Assembly (NCBI GenBank): GCA_946894095.1
Contig: OX335645.2
Coordinates: 21,289,001 to 21,353,000, forward strand
Reading direction: 5' to 3'
Length of the DNA stretch: 64,000 nt
From: Incurvaria masculella
Taxonomy: Eukaryota; Arthropoda; Insecta; Lepidoptera; Incurvariidae
Position numbers and translations under genes: made by a program. The notes beneath the pieces are model-generated. The model was not told the origin of the DNA and ran no database searches. It saw only the letters and a list, made by a program, of their open reading frames with translations. Position 1 is the first letter of the stretch; the number at the start of each line of letters is the position of its first letter. This document shows positions 10,649 through 21,599 of this stretch, in pieces.

Positions 10649-11392
10649 CTAGCGGCCCACTCACTGAAAAAAATATTAAAATCGATTTAGTAATTTTGAT
10701 TTATTCATTACTGCCCGTGGCCCGCACGCGTTAAATTTGGAGTAAAACAGTTCCCCTTTCCCTTTACCATGAAGATTATATCCATAAGAAGATACATATC
10801 CCGCCGCCCCGTCCGGCGCGCCCCGGTGCCGCAAAAGCTACGTCCCGCAATTTTTAAATCTGTAATATCTTCGAAAATATTCATTTAAATAATATGCTGT
10901 AAAGGGCTATATAGATCCAAATTAAATCAACAATGTATTTAAGCTATTTAATTGGGCAAGGATTAATGCTGTATTGGTTAAAATCGCTTCGAAAATGAGC
11001 CATTGTTTGTGGTAAAAAGAACATGACAAAAAAAATTTATTGTGGGATATCCATAAGAGATAGACATATACCACATACGAAGTTTTCTGTAGACCTTTCA
11101 AATGTGTACAATACTTAGTACATTATTTTGATAAATCTCGTAGGGTTCAGCCTGCGTTTGCAATGTAAGCGGAAAAAATGTTATTATTTACGACATCACA
11201 TTAGAAACCTCAAAAATAACAGTATTTCTCCACTATTTAATGGATGTTATTTTACATATAAACCTTCCTCTTTAATCACTCTATCTATTAAAAAAACGGC
11301 ATCAAAATCCGTTGCGTAGTTTTAAAGATTTAAGCATACATAGGGATATAGGGACAGAGAAAGCAACTTTGTTTTATACTATGATGTAGTGA
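10649..11392 (-). mobile_element. Complete non-autonomous Helitron-like element
   Basis: Read on the minus strand it begins TCACTACATCATAG after an A (11393) and ends GGGCCGCTAG before a T (10648), which is the Helitron signature. The segment 11262-11390 (CACTCTATCTATTAAAAAAA, CCGTTGCGTAGTTTTAAAG, AGGGACAGAGAAAGCAACTT on the plus strand) is one I know as extremely common in moth and butterfly genomes. It encodes no Rep/helicase, so mobilisation would need an autonomous relative elsewhere. Length 744 bp. Confidence 0.75.
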
Positions 11393-11469
11393 TGTACGAT
11401 AAGTAGCTGTTGTAATAAAAACTAAAGTATGCTTATTATTTGCTAAAATCCGACTTGCAACTCCGAAAC

Positions 11470-11584
11470 ATACATACCATCATAGCCGGTTACCCAGAGG
11501 GGTAGACAGAGATGATGGAGCGCAATATGGTACGATCGCATAAGACTTATTTCAATTACTCCACGGACACATCTTTTCATACAT
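11470..11584 (+). repeat. Dispersed 'AGGGGTAGACAGAGATGATG' repeat, copy 2
   Basis: CCGGTTACCCAGAGGGGTAG and GATGATGGAGCGCAATATGG match 49045-49125 and the repeat around the mariner. The segment after 11632 may be its continuation, which makes the LINE snippet at 11585-11632 an insertion. Confidence 0.6.
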
Positions 11585-11632
11585 AGTAGTATGCAAAGGC
11601 GAGCTTATTGCCAAAGGCAATCTCTAACATCC
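11585..11632 (-). mobile_element. LINE 3' UTR snippet
   Basis: GTAGTATGCAAAGGCGAGCT and TATTGCCAAAGGCAATCTCT are identical to parts of the LINE 3' regions at 16335-16375 and 62413-62458. Only about 48 bp are present, with no ORF2 and no tail. Confidence 0.55.
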
Positions 11633-11887
11633 TTTACGATTACGGGTACTATACGTACATTAAGAAATATTGCATCCATTTGGTCGTGGTACATTCTCCT
11701 AGGCTGTACGGACATGATCGAAGTTCAGTTCTATTGTGCTGTTTCTTCATTCTTTCAACCCCCATTCGCTTCCAAACCATTTTAACCCTTCACAATTCTC
11801 GCTACTACATCTTTTTACTGTAGACATTGCGATTTTTCCGGTCAGGGAGAATAGTGTCAAAGCTCTTTTTTTTCGCAACTCTCTCTA

Positions 11888-11945
11888 CGCTAGCTGAGGT
11901 TCCCGGTTGCGCTCGGGTCAGTGCCATTTTCGACATACGCCCGAG
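11888..11945 (-). mobile_element. Helitron-like 3'-end fragment
   Basis: GCTAGCTGAGGTTCCCGGTT and GCGCTCGGGTC match the terminus of the element at 31137 (CTAGCTGAGGTACCCGGCTC). Only about 55 bp of the end remain. Confidence 0.45.
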
Positions 11946-12221
11946 CAGAGTCCGGTAAAAGTAGGCAGAAATCTTCGCGGGATTGCACACTCACCACAGA
12001 TTCATTTTAATGAGATAAGTCCGTATGTTTTGTTTTTTTTTATAACTTAACTTATATCCATGTTCTACGCCTTTTTGTATTTTTTTACAATTTTTTAGAG
12101 GCATACGGTCCAGCGCCATAATGCGGGTTTACAAGTATAGATTGAAGTTTTTTTTAGTGCTGTTTATTGTGCGCTCTGAGACGTGATATCCTAATCTGGC
12201 TAATCTTAACATACATACATA

Positions 12222-12345
12222 CATAGGTACTAACCCAACCACCACTAGGGATCTAGGTGCCATGTCAGGACTTTCATTGTATTGCATAGCTACATTCATC
12301 ATTGCCGCTTCGACCATATTTTATTAAACGCGATGATACTAACAA
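12222..12345 (-). mobile_element. SINE fragment
   Basis: GGTGCCATGTCAGGACTTTC, TGCATAGCTACATTCAT and CATTGCCGCTTCGACCAT are the minus-strand SINE body. An ACAT tandem array (12209-12225) precedes it. Head and tail are missing. Confidence 0.6.
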
Positions 12346-13850
12346 TACCACCTATTAATCAATTAAGGAAGGAGATCTACATCTTGTCACCGAAGATTAT
12401 TATTTACCGCGGTAAGTACCACGAGTAATGGATACAGCAGAGTCATAGCCGATTTAAAACCATTAGCGAAGTTTAAAGATTGTCCAGGAAATGATTAAAT
12501 GGATTGATTTCAATCATATTTGAAGTCACATTTTAAGACCATATTGGCAATGAATACTCGCTTACACGGTGCTTAAATTCAGGTGTAACTCGCAAAAAAT
12601 TAACAACATTTTGAGAAATTTCGAAAGCGGCTATTTCATTGACAATCTCAAAGCGACCATGCATTCTAATGCATCTACCAGACACTGTCGATCGAATACC
12701 GCGTCTAAATCCACTCGTCGGAGGGTCCAATACGTATGGATACGCCACCGTGACATTGGCCGGCCCGTGTCGTCGCCATAGGTAGGTAAACGCAATAACC
12801 TATTTTTGTGAATGGCTCTTTTTTTTCGCCTGCACTGCTGCGTCTGCGAGCGAAACCCCTGACAAAGGGCCGTCCGAGGTATTTCTGCGCGTGTGAAAGA
12901 AACCCCATTCTCTACGCCCTCGGGGATCAGCATCCAAAACTTAATTGTCATTTCCTGCGGCGACATTGACAGAAGTACCAGCGCCGAAATTATTATTATT
13001 ATGTCATTGCGCGTTATAGTTTTCTGTCGGCACAAAGGAATGTTCGCTTGGTTTTTTCCCGACCGTACCTACTTTCGCGTGGCTTTTCAAAGAGATGAAT
13101 GGAGCACCTCGAGCTATCTGTGCCGTAAATTAATGTTAAGTAATTTACTCGTCTGAAACGCGTGGTGAATATTTTTTGCCGTATTGACTGTGCAATAATT
13201 GCTTTCCTGCATGTGCATTTTATTAATAATACAATATTTATGAGTGGCAAGGTATAAAACAGGTGTGTAATTGATTTCACCTCGTGGTTATACGCAGTAT
13301 ATTGCACGCACAAATAAAAATGGTGTTTTAATTATTTATAACCAAAACAATATTATTTCGTCTTTCTTGTTAAATTACTCGAGAAAAATAATTAAGGTGG
13401 CCCATCCCGTTCATCTCCGCATACAAAAGGGGAAAGAAGATCACGCCGATATGTGTTGTCAGAGATCCAAAATTTTGCTCAAAATATCTTTATTTGATTG
13501 TACTAAATGTTTGATGACCATTGGCATTTTAAAATTGTGTTTGGTTTCCAAGTTATAACGTCCGAAAGTTCGAATTTTTCGCGCGTTTTATATAATAACT
13601 TTGGAGGTGGATTACGCAATGATAAAGTAAGAACATCTTAAAAAGATTAGTCATCAGACATAGCTTATTTAATCAAGATTTATAATATTTTTGGTTTTTA
13701 TTAGATTTTTTACTACAGCGGTCGTGGTTTACTTTTAGCTATAAGTCGTTTTGAAATTAAAATTTTCGTAAATCTTACCAAATCATACACTATGCACATT
13801 GTCATTTTTGTAGACAGGTTGCATCTTCCTCATCACGGTGCCTGTCTTAT
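12346..13850. other. No recognised feature
   Basis: About 1.5 kb. GC is somewhat raised at 12650-12960. Overlapping ORFs occur on both strands (the longest about 134 codons, minus, ending at 12631) but none has splice support or a motif I know. A donor-like CCGCG / GTAAGTACC sits at 12411 on the plus strand. Confidence 0.35.
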
Positions 13851-14005
13851 TCTTTGAAACAGAGAAGGTCCCAGAGCGCAACAGCACAGTTTTGTACCGT
13901 GCCCGCAAATGAGTTAGGCCCGCCGGGTTGGGCCACCTTAAAGGGACAAATAGTTAAAGGCAGGCCAGCTTCATTGGATGTAAAGTTTCTATTAATATTA
14001 TTATT

Positions 14006-14345
14006 TTCAGTCAGTCAGTCAGTCAGCGTGTTTGCGTCCACTGCTGGACATACGCCTCTCCAATTTTTCTCCAGTCCTCCCGGCCCTCAGCAGTACGGAA
14101 CCACTGCTTTCCGCAGACGCACTTGATGTCGTCGTCCCACCTGGCGGGTGGTCTTCCCACACTCCGCTTTCCTGTCCGCGGCACACGTTACTCACGTAGG
14201 ACACGGTTACTCCAACGGTCGTCGTCTCTTCGGCTGACATGTCCAGCCCACTGCCACTTGAGCATAGCCACCCGGTGTCCAATATCGACTACTCTGGTAC
14301 GTCGCCGGCGGATTGCCTCGTTACGCACCATATCCCGTAGCGATA
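14006..14345 (-). pseudogene. RTE-clade LINE: ORF2 C-terminal end with CTGA-repeat tail
   Basis: On the minus strand the translation reads as the end of an RTE-type endonuclease/reverse transcriptase: WQWAGHVSRRDDDRW, GKRSVGRPPARWDDDIK, and REDWRKIGEAYVQQWTQTR before a stop. One in-frame stop (after NRVLRE, near 14190) interrupts it. Directly after the ORF the DNA becomes a CTGA tandem array (14009-14029), typical of RTE elements, which end in short microsatellites. The insertion is heavily 5'-truncated, so the polymerase and endonuclease domains are absent and it is dead. Confidence 0.85.
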
Positions 14346-14817
14346 TTCTCATCATCGATTAATGCAAATATTATTAATGCAAAAGTGTATTTATTGATTT
14401 ATGCAATGGAACAATAAATTAAAGTGTTTTTTTGGAAAGAGATAATTTATGAACCGGTGAGTGACGTCGGCTTTTATCCCGGAAAAAAACCCATATTTTC
14501 AGAAGCGGAGCTGGAAACCGCAGCTAGTTTGAAAACAAAAACATTCATGGCAAAAACAGCCACCTAAAGGGAAAAGTACCCTAAATACTAAAGACGGTAA
14601 ATTTTAATAAAATAGCGAAAACGAGTATGTCACAGATGAAAGTGAAACGCTTTTACGTGACGTCATCAAACATCAAATGTTGCGTTTGTGTCATCGCACT
14701 CTAATTAGAATAATTAGACGGACTACACTAGGTTGACTCGTGGCTGTCATTTCATGAGTACGAAAGCGTTGTGACTCGCCCGTGAGAATTTCATGAGTAG
14801 ACCCTGAGTAGACCCCC

Positions 14818-14962
14818 TGGGGTCCTCAAACATGGTACCTATTAAGAAATATCTGGCCGGCCGGTATGATTTTCGTAGCCCCGTGAAAGTTTTATAGGCA
14901 GCGTCAGACGCCGGTTACGTAAGAGCCTGGCGTAAGCCTTATTACGCGTCTAACACACAAAC
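14818..14962 (+). pseudogene. LINE ORF2 C-terminal remnant
   Basis: GGTCCTCAAACATGG, ATATCTGGCCGGCCGGTATG and CGTAGCCCCGTGAAAGTT match the 3' end of the ORF2 copies at 25484-25612 and 29464-29600 (protein motif KHLAGRHGF there). Strongly diverged, with no intact frame. Confidence 0.55.
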
Positions 14963-15039
14963 ATGTAGTTGGACGAAAGAAGATTGAAACCTGCTAAATA
15001 CTGCAATTTCCGTAGAAAACAAATGGTCCCGTCTCTGCC

Positions 15040-15250
15040 CTGCTGCACCGAGACGTAACTCAGCGCGGATAGTTGGAAAGCGTCCCCGGCAAATGAGACT
15101 GTCAATCGCCGCGAAAGTTGCACTTTGTCTCAGCTCTCACGTTACCTGCCGGTGACAGCCATTAGTGCGGTGACACCGCTCCCCTCCCCTCGCCCCTCGC
15201 ACGGCGTCTCGCCCCGCGACCCCTCGCTCCGCTGACCCACTGCTGACCCA
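15040..15250. other. GC-rich island with C-runs
   Basis: CTCCCCTCCCCTCGCCCCTC near 15178 and CTCGCCCCGCGACCCCTCGC nearby. Single-copy in this window, with no frame I would call coding. The minus strand could form G-quadruplexes. Confidence 0.3.
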
Positions 15251-15852
15251 CTTGTCTTGGAGTCTCCGTCTTGTTTGTTCGTCCATTTAGTTAAGGAATC
15301 TCTGCGATATCGTGCCGCAGATATTGTGCCTAGAAATTATAGGTGATATAAATTATGGTAATATATAATTTTAGAATGAGTTACAATGGTTCGACCAATC
15401 TTAACAAAACTCAAGCGCATCCAGCGTGGTCCCAATACGCTCACGGCCCGACGGTCCGATTCGCACTGACAATTTTCAAAATGGTGCACCGTGAACGACA
15501 TGACGTCATCGTTGTGTCACTGAATACTGTTTGTTCACAGTGCTCACGCCTTGGATGTCGAGCACTGTGTGTGCAACTGCCAGTGAAACTTTTGATTTTC
15601 TCTTTCGTTGGCTCTCATCTTGTTAAATCGGTTCAACGTCTCACGTGAAAGTTTAGCTTAAAGGAAACGATTAAATTGAACTATGCAGATTACTGCGATT
15701 TGTTCCATTATGTTTTTGTTTCCGTAAGGTTGTGCATGATCGGTTCGAATCATTTGTGACACTGACAACTTTGCGTTCAGTCTGAATCGGGACGCTTTTG
15801 TACGCCGTGCCTGCTAAATACGTGGCATGCTCAATTCGGACCGCAGTAAAAT
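15251..15852. other. No recognised feature
   Basis: Holds a 97-codon plus-strand ORF (15355-15648) with no motif and no splice context; probably chance. Confidence 0.35.
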
Positions 15853-16000
15853 CTAAGGGCCGAGTGCACGAAACGATAAAAAATCAAAATCAACGTCCAC
15901 ATATGATTAAACACGTAACTTTATATGGACAGTATGGAAGGAACTCAATGCTGTTCACTAAAAATTAACTCACCCGTCTCTTCGTGCAATCGGGGCTAAG
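15853..16000. repeat. Inverted-repeat element, 'CCCCGATTGCACGAAG' family, copy 1
   Basis: Ends are AAGGGCCGAGTGCACGAAAC and CTTCGTGCAATCGGGGCTAA, near-complements. The right half (TTTATATGGACAGTATGGAA, AAAATTAACTCACCCGTCTC) matches 33922-34020 in inverse orientation. MITE-like, about 148 bp. Confidence 0.65.
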
Positions 16001-16283
16001 TGGCTTACATGTTGATACACATGTAGGCCCCACAATATAATACTAATAATATCTGTGTCATATTTAGTAAGTAAACATAATTGGTTAGCACTAACCTATG
16101 CAACACCAATACTGACCAAAAATTATCCCAGTAATATAAGAAACTTTCACAACATTGGCATACAACAGTACAGACGAACAGGAGAATAGATTGAAAAAAA
16201 GATTTCGCCGTGGTTCCATATATAGGTTGCAGGAATATGAGAAATGTATTCCACGAAGGATGACCCTCAGCGCGTTTTAAGAC

Positions 16284-16800
16284 TTGAAATGAAATGAAAT
16301 GAAAATATTCTTTATTGCTTACAACTATTAGATAGTATGCAAAGGCGAGCTTATTGCCAAAGGCAATCTCTAACAGCTAACCTTAATATTAGACAATATA
16401 TTAAGAGGTAGCAAGAAACAATAAATTACTTAAAACTAAGCACCATAATCACACTTAGAAAACATTAGATAACTTAAAACTATATAAACAGAAAATATTT
16501 GATTGATTTAATTGTTATAACATGTCAAGTACCAAGATTTTAATGTTACCTTAAAAATAGACGAAGAAGCACTTTCCCTAATAGTAAGAGGCAATTGATT
16601 CCACAATCGTGCTGAGTGAACTGTAAAAGAACCCGAATAAGCAGTGGAAGAATGTGACGGAATAAGGAGCAGGAGATTATCTGCAGACCTAAGTGGTACA
16701 CCAGGCTTCGATGAGGGGAACATATAAGTCTCAACGATTCTATGCTTTGCATCTGTAGCACTTCTTTATCATTCTATGCCCGAATGATAAAGAAGTGAAT
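16284..16800 (-). pseudogene. LINE 3' end: ORF2 C-terminus plus 3' UTR
   Basis: The minus-strand frame ending at 16508 contains LLLIPSHSSTAYSGSF then TVHSARLWNQLPLTIRES and IFKVTLKSWYL, the C-terminal pattern of non-LTR ORF2 proteins ('ARLWNxLP ... FK'). The 3' UTR (16507-16305) includes the GCCAAAGGCAATCTCTAAC segment shared with 62.4 and 11.6 kb and ends in a CATTT-type microsatellite tail (16284-16308). It is truncated upstream and frameshifted near 16745. Confidence 0.75.
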
Positions 16801-16983
16801 CAGAAACTAGCGCTCTAGGTATGCACTGCTATCGATAAAATCGCGAGTTCCGATCTGACTGCAGTGACAACGGTTGCTAAAACGACACCGTGTGATTTGG
16901 GTAAACTTTATAGTTTTAAATTTGTGATACTTGTTTCAATAACAATGACGAATGATGAAAAATATACCGAGTTTTTCATCTAG

Positions 16984-17078
16984 TTAATTCAGCCGTACTT
17001 GTAAAGGGAGGGTCTTGGAATGGTACCTAATTCCTTTGTGAACGTGCCATTTGGGCTAAATCAATGACCGGTTAAAAA
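16984..17078 (+). mobile_element. SINE 3' body fragment
   Basis: TTCAGCCGTACTTGTAAAGG, GGAATGGTACCTAATTCCTT and GGGCTAA correspond to the last third of the SINE, about 75 percent like the 57.5-kb copy. No head or A tail. Confidence 0.55.
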
Positions 17079-17105
17079 TATTTCTTTTACTATAGTCTGT
17101 GTAAT

Positions 17106-17335
17106 GAAGAATGATTTTAGAAGCTGCATAATGCTATCCTTCCGTCTCCATTCTAACAGGCAGGGAATACACCCCTTCACTTTAAGATCTAACTGATCCC
17201 ATAGATAAACTATGGAGTGCACTCCATAAAATTAAATGTGAAGAAGCATATGGCAGGCCGGAATGAATTTGTCATTTTAAAGTTCGAAAGCCCATGGGCG
17301 TCGTCAGGCAACAAGTAATTAAGCGGCATATTTTA
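17106..17335 (+). pseudogene. LINE ORF2 C-terminal remnant
   Basis: GCATAATGCTATCCTTCCGT, CAGGCAGGGAATACACCCC and AGTTCGAAAGCCCATGGGCG line up in order with the better copy at 29285-29545. Frame lost. A small palindrome (ATGGAGTGCACTCCAT) lies at 17209-17224. Confidence 0.6.
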
Positions 17336-18640
17336 CTATGTTTTTGATGTTAGCGAACTGAAGCAATGCGAGCGATAGCAGGCGATAGTGAGACTATGAA
17401 ATGATATGAGTGAACTAGCTCTTCTAGTGAAAAAGTTCAACGAGTAAGTGAGTTAGTATTCGAAATCGACGTGGAATAAAACTGCTTATTTGCGAGTTTC
17501 TTCGTAAATTCTTTAAGTAAAAATATAAATTGTTAACTTTTGGTGTTTTCCTATTTATACCCCACCCGCGTAACAACAGATGGGGAACGTGCCCAAGTGA
17601 GAACTATTAAAATCATCGACAATCGATATAAGAACGCCGCACATCACTCGCAGTGCGCTTCCCCGCTTTCTCATCTTCGTACAAATGATCAAATCCGCAG
17701 TAGGCGCTGGGAATTTCATTTGAATTTTAAAACATTTTTTTCCTCCCACACCCTCCTCACGTGGACTATTATTTCGAGTGAATGACGAGTGCCGCAGGCC
17801 TGGTACACCTGTGTAATCCTTTCAACGGGCCATAATACAACCTTAATTCCGTTGATAAGGCATGACATCGGTAGCCTTTGTGTCCTCGCCTGTACTACAT
17901 GAACGGATGCGGGACACCCTGTCATAGTGGTGTCAATTATCCCATTGTCTTGTGTTCACTTTTTCGACCCACTTTTTTGGGCATTCTATGATAATGAGCG
18001 CTTTTTTAATAATATTCCCAGCGGCGAGGGCGTCAATGTTTTGAATGAGATGATTTAGTGCGACATGTTTTTATTTATTCGGATGTTTGTAAGTGTCATG
18101 TGTGTAAGTGACTAGGGTGTTATGTTACCTTTTTTAAGTCGTGAAGCATTCAAAAAAGATATTTCGGTTTTATTTATTAAATTGAATTGAATTTGTTAAT
18201 AGTGGCTTTGGTGTAGCTTCTAGGACAAAAAACAAACAGCAAACATTGTTTTAATACTAATCCAGGATACCCACTGATTGTCTGCAGGAAATTATTACAC
18301 ATTAATTCAAGTGTGGGTTCCGGCAATCAAGAAAATACCCGAGTCTACTCGACCTAAAGGAAAAATTTACACGGTACGTCCAGCCTCTGGTGCCGCCCGT
18401 AGGCCGCGGCCTATACGGCCTATTGGCTGGACTAGCCTCTGGTCACTTTGACGGCAAAAATCCTAAAAACAAGCTCGCCCCGCCACGCGCCCTCCAGTAT
18501 TTTTTTGTTAAACAAAGCGCAGGGTGACGATGACCCCAGGTTGCGATTTGGAGGAAATACCTCGGGAGTCCATTTCACAGTTTACCGATCTAGAAGATCA
18601 GGTAACTGTAGGTACCACCTCCAGATACCAGAAATCCGAT
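17336..18640. other. No recognised gene; one shared GC-rich word
   Basis: Mostly AT-rich. At 18383-18428 the words GTGCCGCCCGTAGGCCGCGG and CCTATACGGCCTATTGGC recur in altered form at 53790-53842, so this is probably a dispersed repeat. ORFs at 17540-17925 overlap on both strands without support. Confidence 0.35.
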
Positions 18641-18681
18641 AAGTTACCTTTCGGTTACATGGTGTAACCGAAAGGTAACTT
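18641..18681. other. Perfect 19-bp hairpin
   Basis: AAGTTACCTTTCGGTTACA, three bases (TGG), then the exact complement. No repeat copy elsewhere in the window. It may be a template-switch product or an RNA hairpin. Confidence 0.8.
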
Positions 18682-18773
18682 TGCGATTTTTGTAGCTAGA
18701 GATGGTGAAAACTTGCGTTAGACAGGTAGAGACGTTTATATTTACATACAGGGACATGCAGGAAGTAATACAT

Positions 18774-18812
18774 GAAGGAATTTGGTAACGCAAGGCTTTA
18801 CCAAATTCCTTC
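18774..18812. other. Perfect 15-bp hairpin at a LINE 5' junction
   Basis: GAAGGAATTTGGTAA, a 9-nt loop, then TTACCAAATTCCTTC. It abuts the 5' end of the truncated LINE that starts near 18813, suggesting that the palindrome arose when that LINE integrated. Confidence 0.75.
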
Positions 18813-19441
18813 CTTTCAGAGCCGTCGTTATCAACTCGATGCTATACTTTTATGGAAAATCCTCAATAAACTTGCGGACTTGTTATTTGTTAGAAAATAT
18901 TTGCTTTAGAGTGCCGAAAAGATTTACACGTAATAAAGCCCTATTTCACATTCCGAAATGTACGACCAGTTATGCTCAAAACACTTTTATAAGGCGTAGT
19001 TCCAGTAACTATAACACTCATTTTCATGAAATAGGCTTGTTTCTAAATTCCTCAATGGTGTCATTTAACAACCAGATAAAAAACTGTTTTTTTTAATAAC
19101 TGTATTATTTATATCTTACATACTATAAACATTTAAAATTTTATTTTTATTTTATTTTTATTCCATGTTTTTCCTTACTTTCGTTATTTAGTTAATTCAT
19201 GTTTTGTTGGTATTGGTACCCGATGCACATCTTTTTTTAGTTTTGTTTGATTGATATGTATATCATCTACTAGCTATGTACTGAACTGTCCGTGTAATAA
19301 TAATAATAATAAGAAAAACAATGATTATTATTATTATTTTGTTATTTAGTTAATTCGGATCTATAGGTCTAAGCTTGATTTATTTTATTTGATAATTTGT
19401 ATGTGTGATTGTTTAAAACCAAAAAAAAAAGAAAAAAAAAT
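18813..19441 (+). pseudogene. 5'-truncated LINE: ORF2 C-terminus, 3' UTR and A-rich tail
   Basis: The frame ending with a stop at 19096 reads LLENICFRVPKRFTRNKALF, then SNYNTHFHEIGLF and VSFNNQIKNCFF, the C-terminal pattern of CR1/Jockey-like ORF2 proteins. A frameshift lies near 18875: LLWKILNKL appears in the adjacent frame. The 3' UTR (19097-19420) holds two copies of GTTATTTAGTTAATTC and an ATA/ATT imperfect palindrome (19292-19337). It ends in an A-rich tail (19421-19441). Confidence 0.65.
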
Positions 19442-19789
19442 ACATCACATATTTCATATCAGGGTAATTTTTTCAAGTGTGCCTTCAGGGTCAAATCCGA
19501 TACTAAAAGAAATATATTAGATTACTATTGAAAGCAATTGGCCGTTTGACATTACATCACAGCATTTGTTCTTTATAAGCAACACTATTATCTGGCATAA
19601 TGAACAGAAGCGTTATTTGCTTCCAAAATCAACGAGATTGATTCTTGGCAGAAAACACAATTTTAAAAATGGAATAATACAGTCAGATTATCAAAATCGG
19701 CTCCACGACTCCTTTGAGGGTTTTTAAACATTTATAACAATTTCGGACATGGCCATGATGGCAAATTTGAAAAAAATACCCTGTTCGCG

Positions 19790-20080
19790 CGTGCGACGTG
19801 ACGCGTGCACCACGAAGTTACCCGTCCAGAACAATTCGCGAGCCGCCGCTGCGCGCCGCCGCCAATTCGCGCCGCTGATATTTTCCGCGGGAGGCGCCGA
19901 ACTCGCGCCGGCATATTTCATCGGGGAGACAATGTACCGAAAGCGTCGCGAAACAAAGTTAAAACTTCCCGAGACGCGAACAAGGCGGCGGCGGCGGGGG
20001 GGGTGGGGTGTACGGCGGGGGAGCGGGCAGGGGGGAGTAAGCGACAAAATGGGTGCACGAGGGGCCGCGAGGGAGTAGTG
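19790..20080. other. GC island with long G-runs
   Basis: CpG-rich DNA leading into GCGGCGGCGGCGGGGGGGGT and GGGGGAGCGGGCAGGGGGGA (19985-20037). The GAGCGGGCAGG word recurs at 52151. Open frames on both strands (about 107 codons) reflect the base composition. Potential plus-strand G-quadruplex. Confidence 0.4.
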
Positions 20081-20939
20081 AAGTATTGCAGCGAGTTATT
20101 ACTTACATTAAAAGTTCTAGCTTCATAACTTCAGTCTCACCGCAGAGACAAACGAAGAGCGTCATTTCACATTAGTCAATCGCGGGGTACGTACACTGGG
20201 AACGAATATTCGGTTCTCAGACGCCAGTTTTTTATGCAGAAACGTTTTTCTAGGTTGAAGCATCGCATAGTAAGCCCGTTGAATGTATCTACACAACCAC
20301 ATAACTTTGTTTTGGCGAATATGGTTAAATAGCTAATTATTTATTCTATAAAATGTAAACTTTAGGTATATGCTAGAACCAAAATTCTCTCGTTGGCTAG
20401 AACCCATATAACTATTGTGTCCCACAAAGGATTCCACGTGGCGGGATAGGTTTTAGGATAGGGTTTCGTTCTTCATAGGGTTTGTCTTTTCCACATCTCC
20501 TCGTAATTCCCGGTTCACTCCTGTTATCCGAGCCCGCTTCGCAATTTGCATTGCAGAATTATTTGTGGATCATGATAGATCTCTACAAGAAAACCGAGTT
20601 AATTGTCTTTTTCTACATTATTTTACAGTTAAAAGTGACAAGAGACCTTTTAAATATAATATAAGATAGTTTAAACCAATTCATGTTTTTGAAATGATGC
20701 AATCATTTCAAAAATCATTGATTAATATTATTTTTTAAGCCCTTTTAAACTTTCGAAGAATAACAACATTTAATATAACAATGTAAATAATTCAGGAAGC
20801 CTTAAACCATCCCATGAAAACAGTGCAAAACTCCCTCTAACACAAACTATCTACAAAAGAGTGCGAAGCACTCTACGTGACGAATGTAATTTTTACAAAT
20901 GATCACAGCGATTACTGTACCTGGCAACACCGGAAAACC
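20081..20939. other. No recognised feature
   Basis: AT-rich, with a donor-like complement (ACTTAC at 20102) but no paired acceptor. Nothing shared with the rest of the window. Confidence 0.35.
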
Positions 20940-21166
20940 CCCCGCCCGGTCGCTTCCGGCGCGAAACTCGACAAGATGGCGGCGCGTGCTTCCGCGTCAC
21001 TCGCGTCGTCTCGTCTAATAGATGATTGTTTGATGTGTCTGTGTAATGAAGTGTGCCACTTCTCCCTGCCTTCGCGTTTTTGTCTGGCTTCCCCGCTGCC
21101 TGCTGTCGAGATGCGAGCGAGAGATATGTTAGGGGGAAATTTGAGTATACATTGCAAACGAAAGTA
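20940..21166 (+). promoter_or_regulatory. ETS + YY1 promoter-like patch with a small ORF
   Basis: GCTTCCGGCGCG (ETS core CTTCCGG, at 20953) is followed 20 bp later by CAAGATGGCGGCG (YY1/Pho consensus, 20972), the pairing seen at many TATA-less promoters. The ATG inside the YY1 site opens a 63-codon frame ending at 21167 that starts MAARASASLASSRLIDDCLM. The frame has no known motif and may only be leader sequence. No host-gene exon could be tied to it. Confidence 0.35.
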
Positions 21167-21477
21167 GGAAAAGCCTGATGTGTTTGTAATTTGAAATGCG
21201 CCTGCCTAAACGTAAATGCTTAAATCACTTGGTTTTTAACATGCGAATTCTTAAAATGATTGCATATTTTTTTGTTTGTCCACATAAATTTCCATTAATG
21301 TATGTACATATGTGATTTGTAATTTAGTTTGGTGTTATTCTGCCACATATCTTTTAATCTCAAAATGGTCTATCTTCTATGAGGTGGATGATGTAGTCAA
21401 CCACAATATTACCGTGACCGTTAAAGCTACTTATTAGGGAAGTACTGTGTGGGTTCCGGCACTTAAATGCATTTATT

Positions 21478-21545
21478 TTTAGGTGGTAGGATTTATCCTG
21501 GCTGTAATGTAAGGAAGGGCATGGCATGGAACCCAGATCCATTGA
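21478..21545 (+). mobile_element. SINE fragment with internal deletion
   Basis: TAGGTGGTAGGATTTATCC joins almost directly to GTAAGGAAGGGCATGGCATG, so about 110 bp of body are missing. AACCCAGATCCATTG is a diverged continuation. Confidence 0.5.
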
Positions 21546-21599
21546 GATGGAATTATTGAGGAGGATGGATTTCACAAGTTCCTTCGACGTATATGGGGT

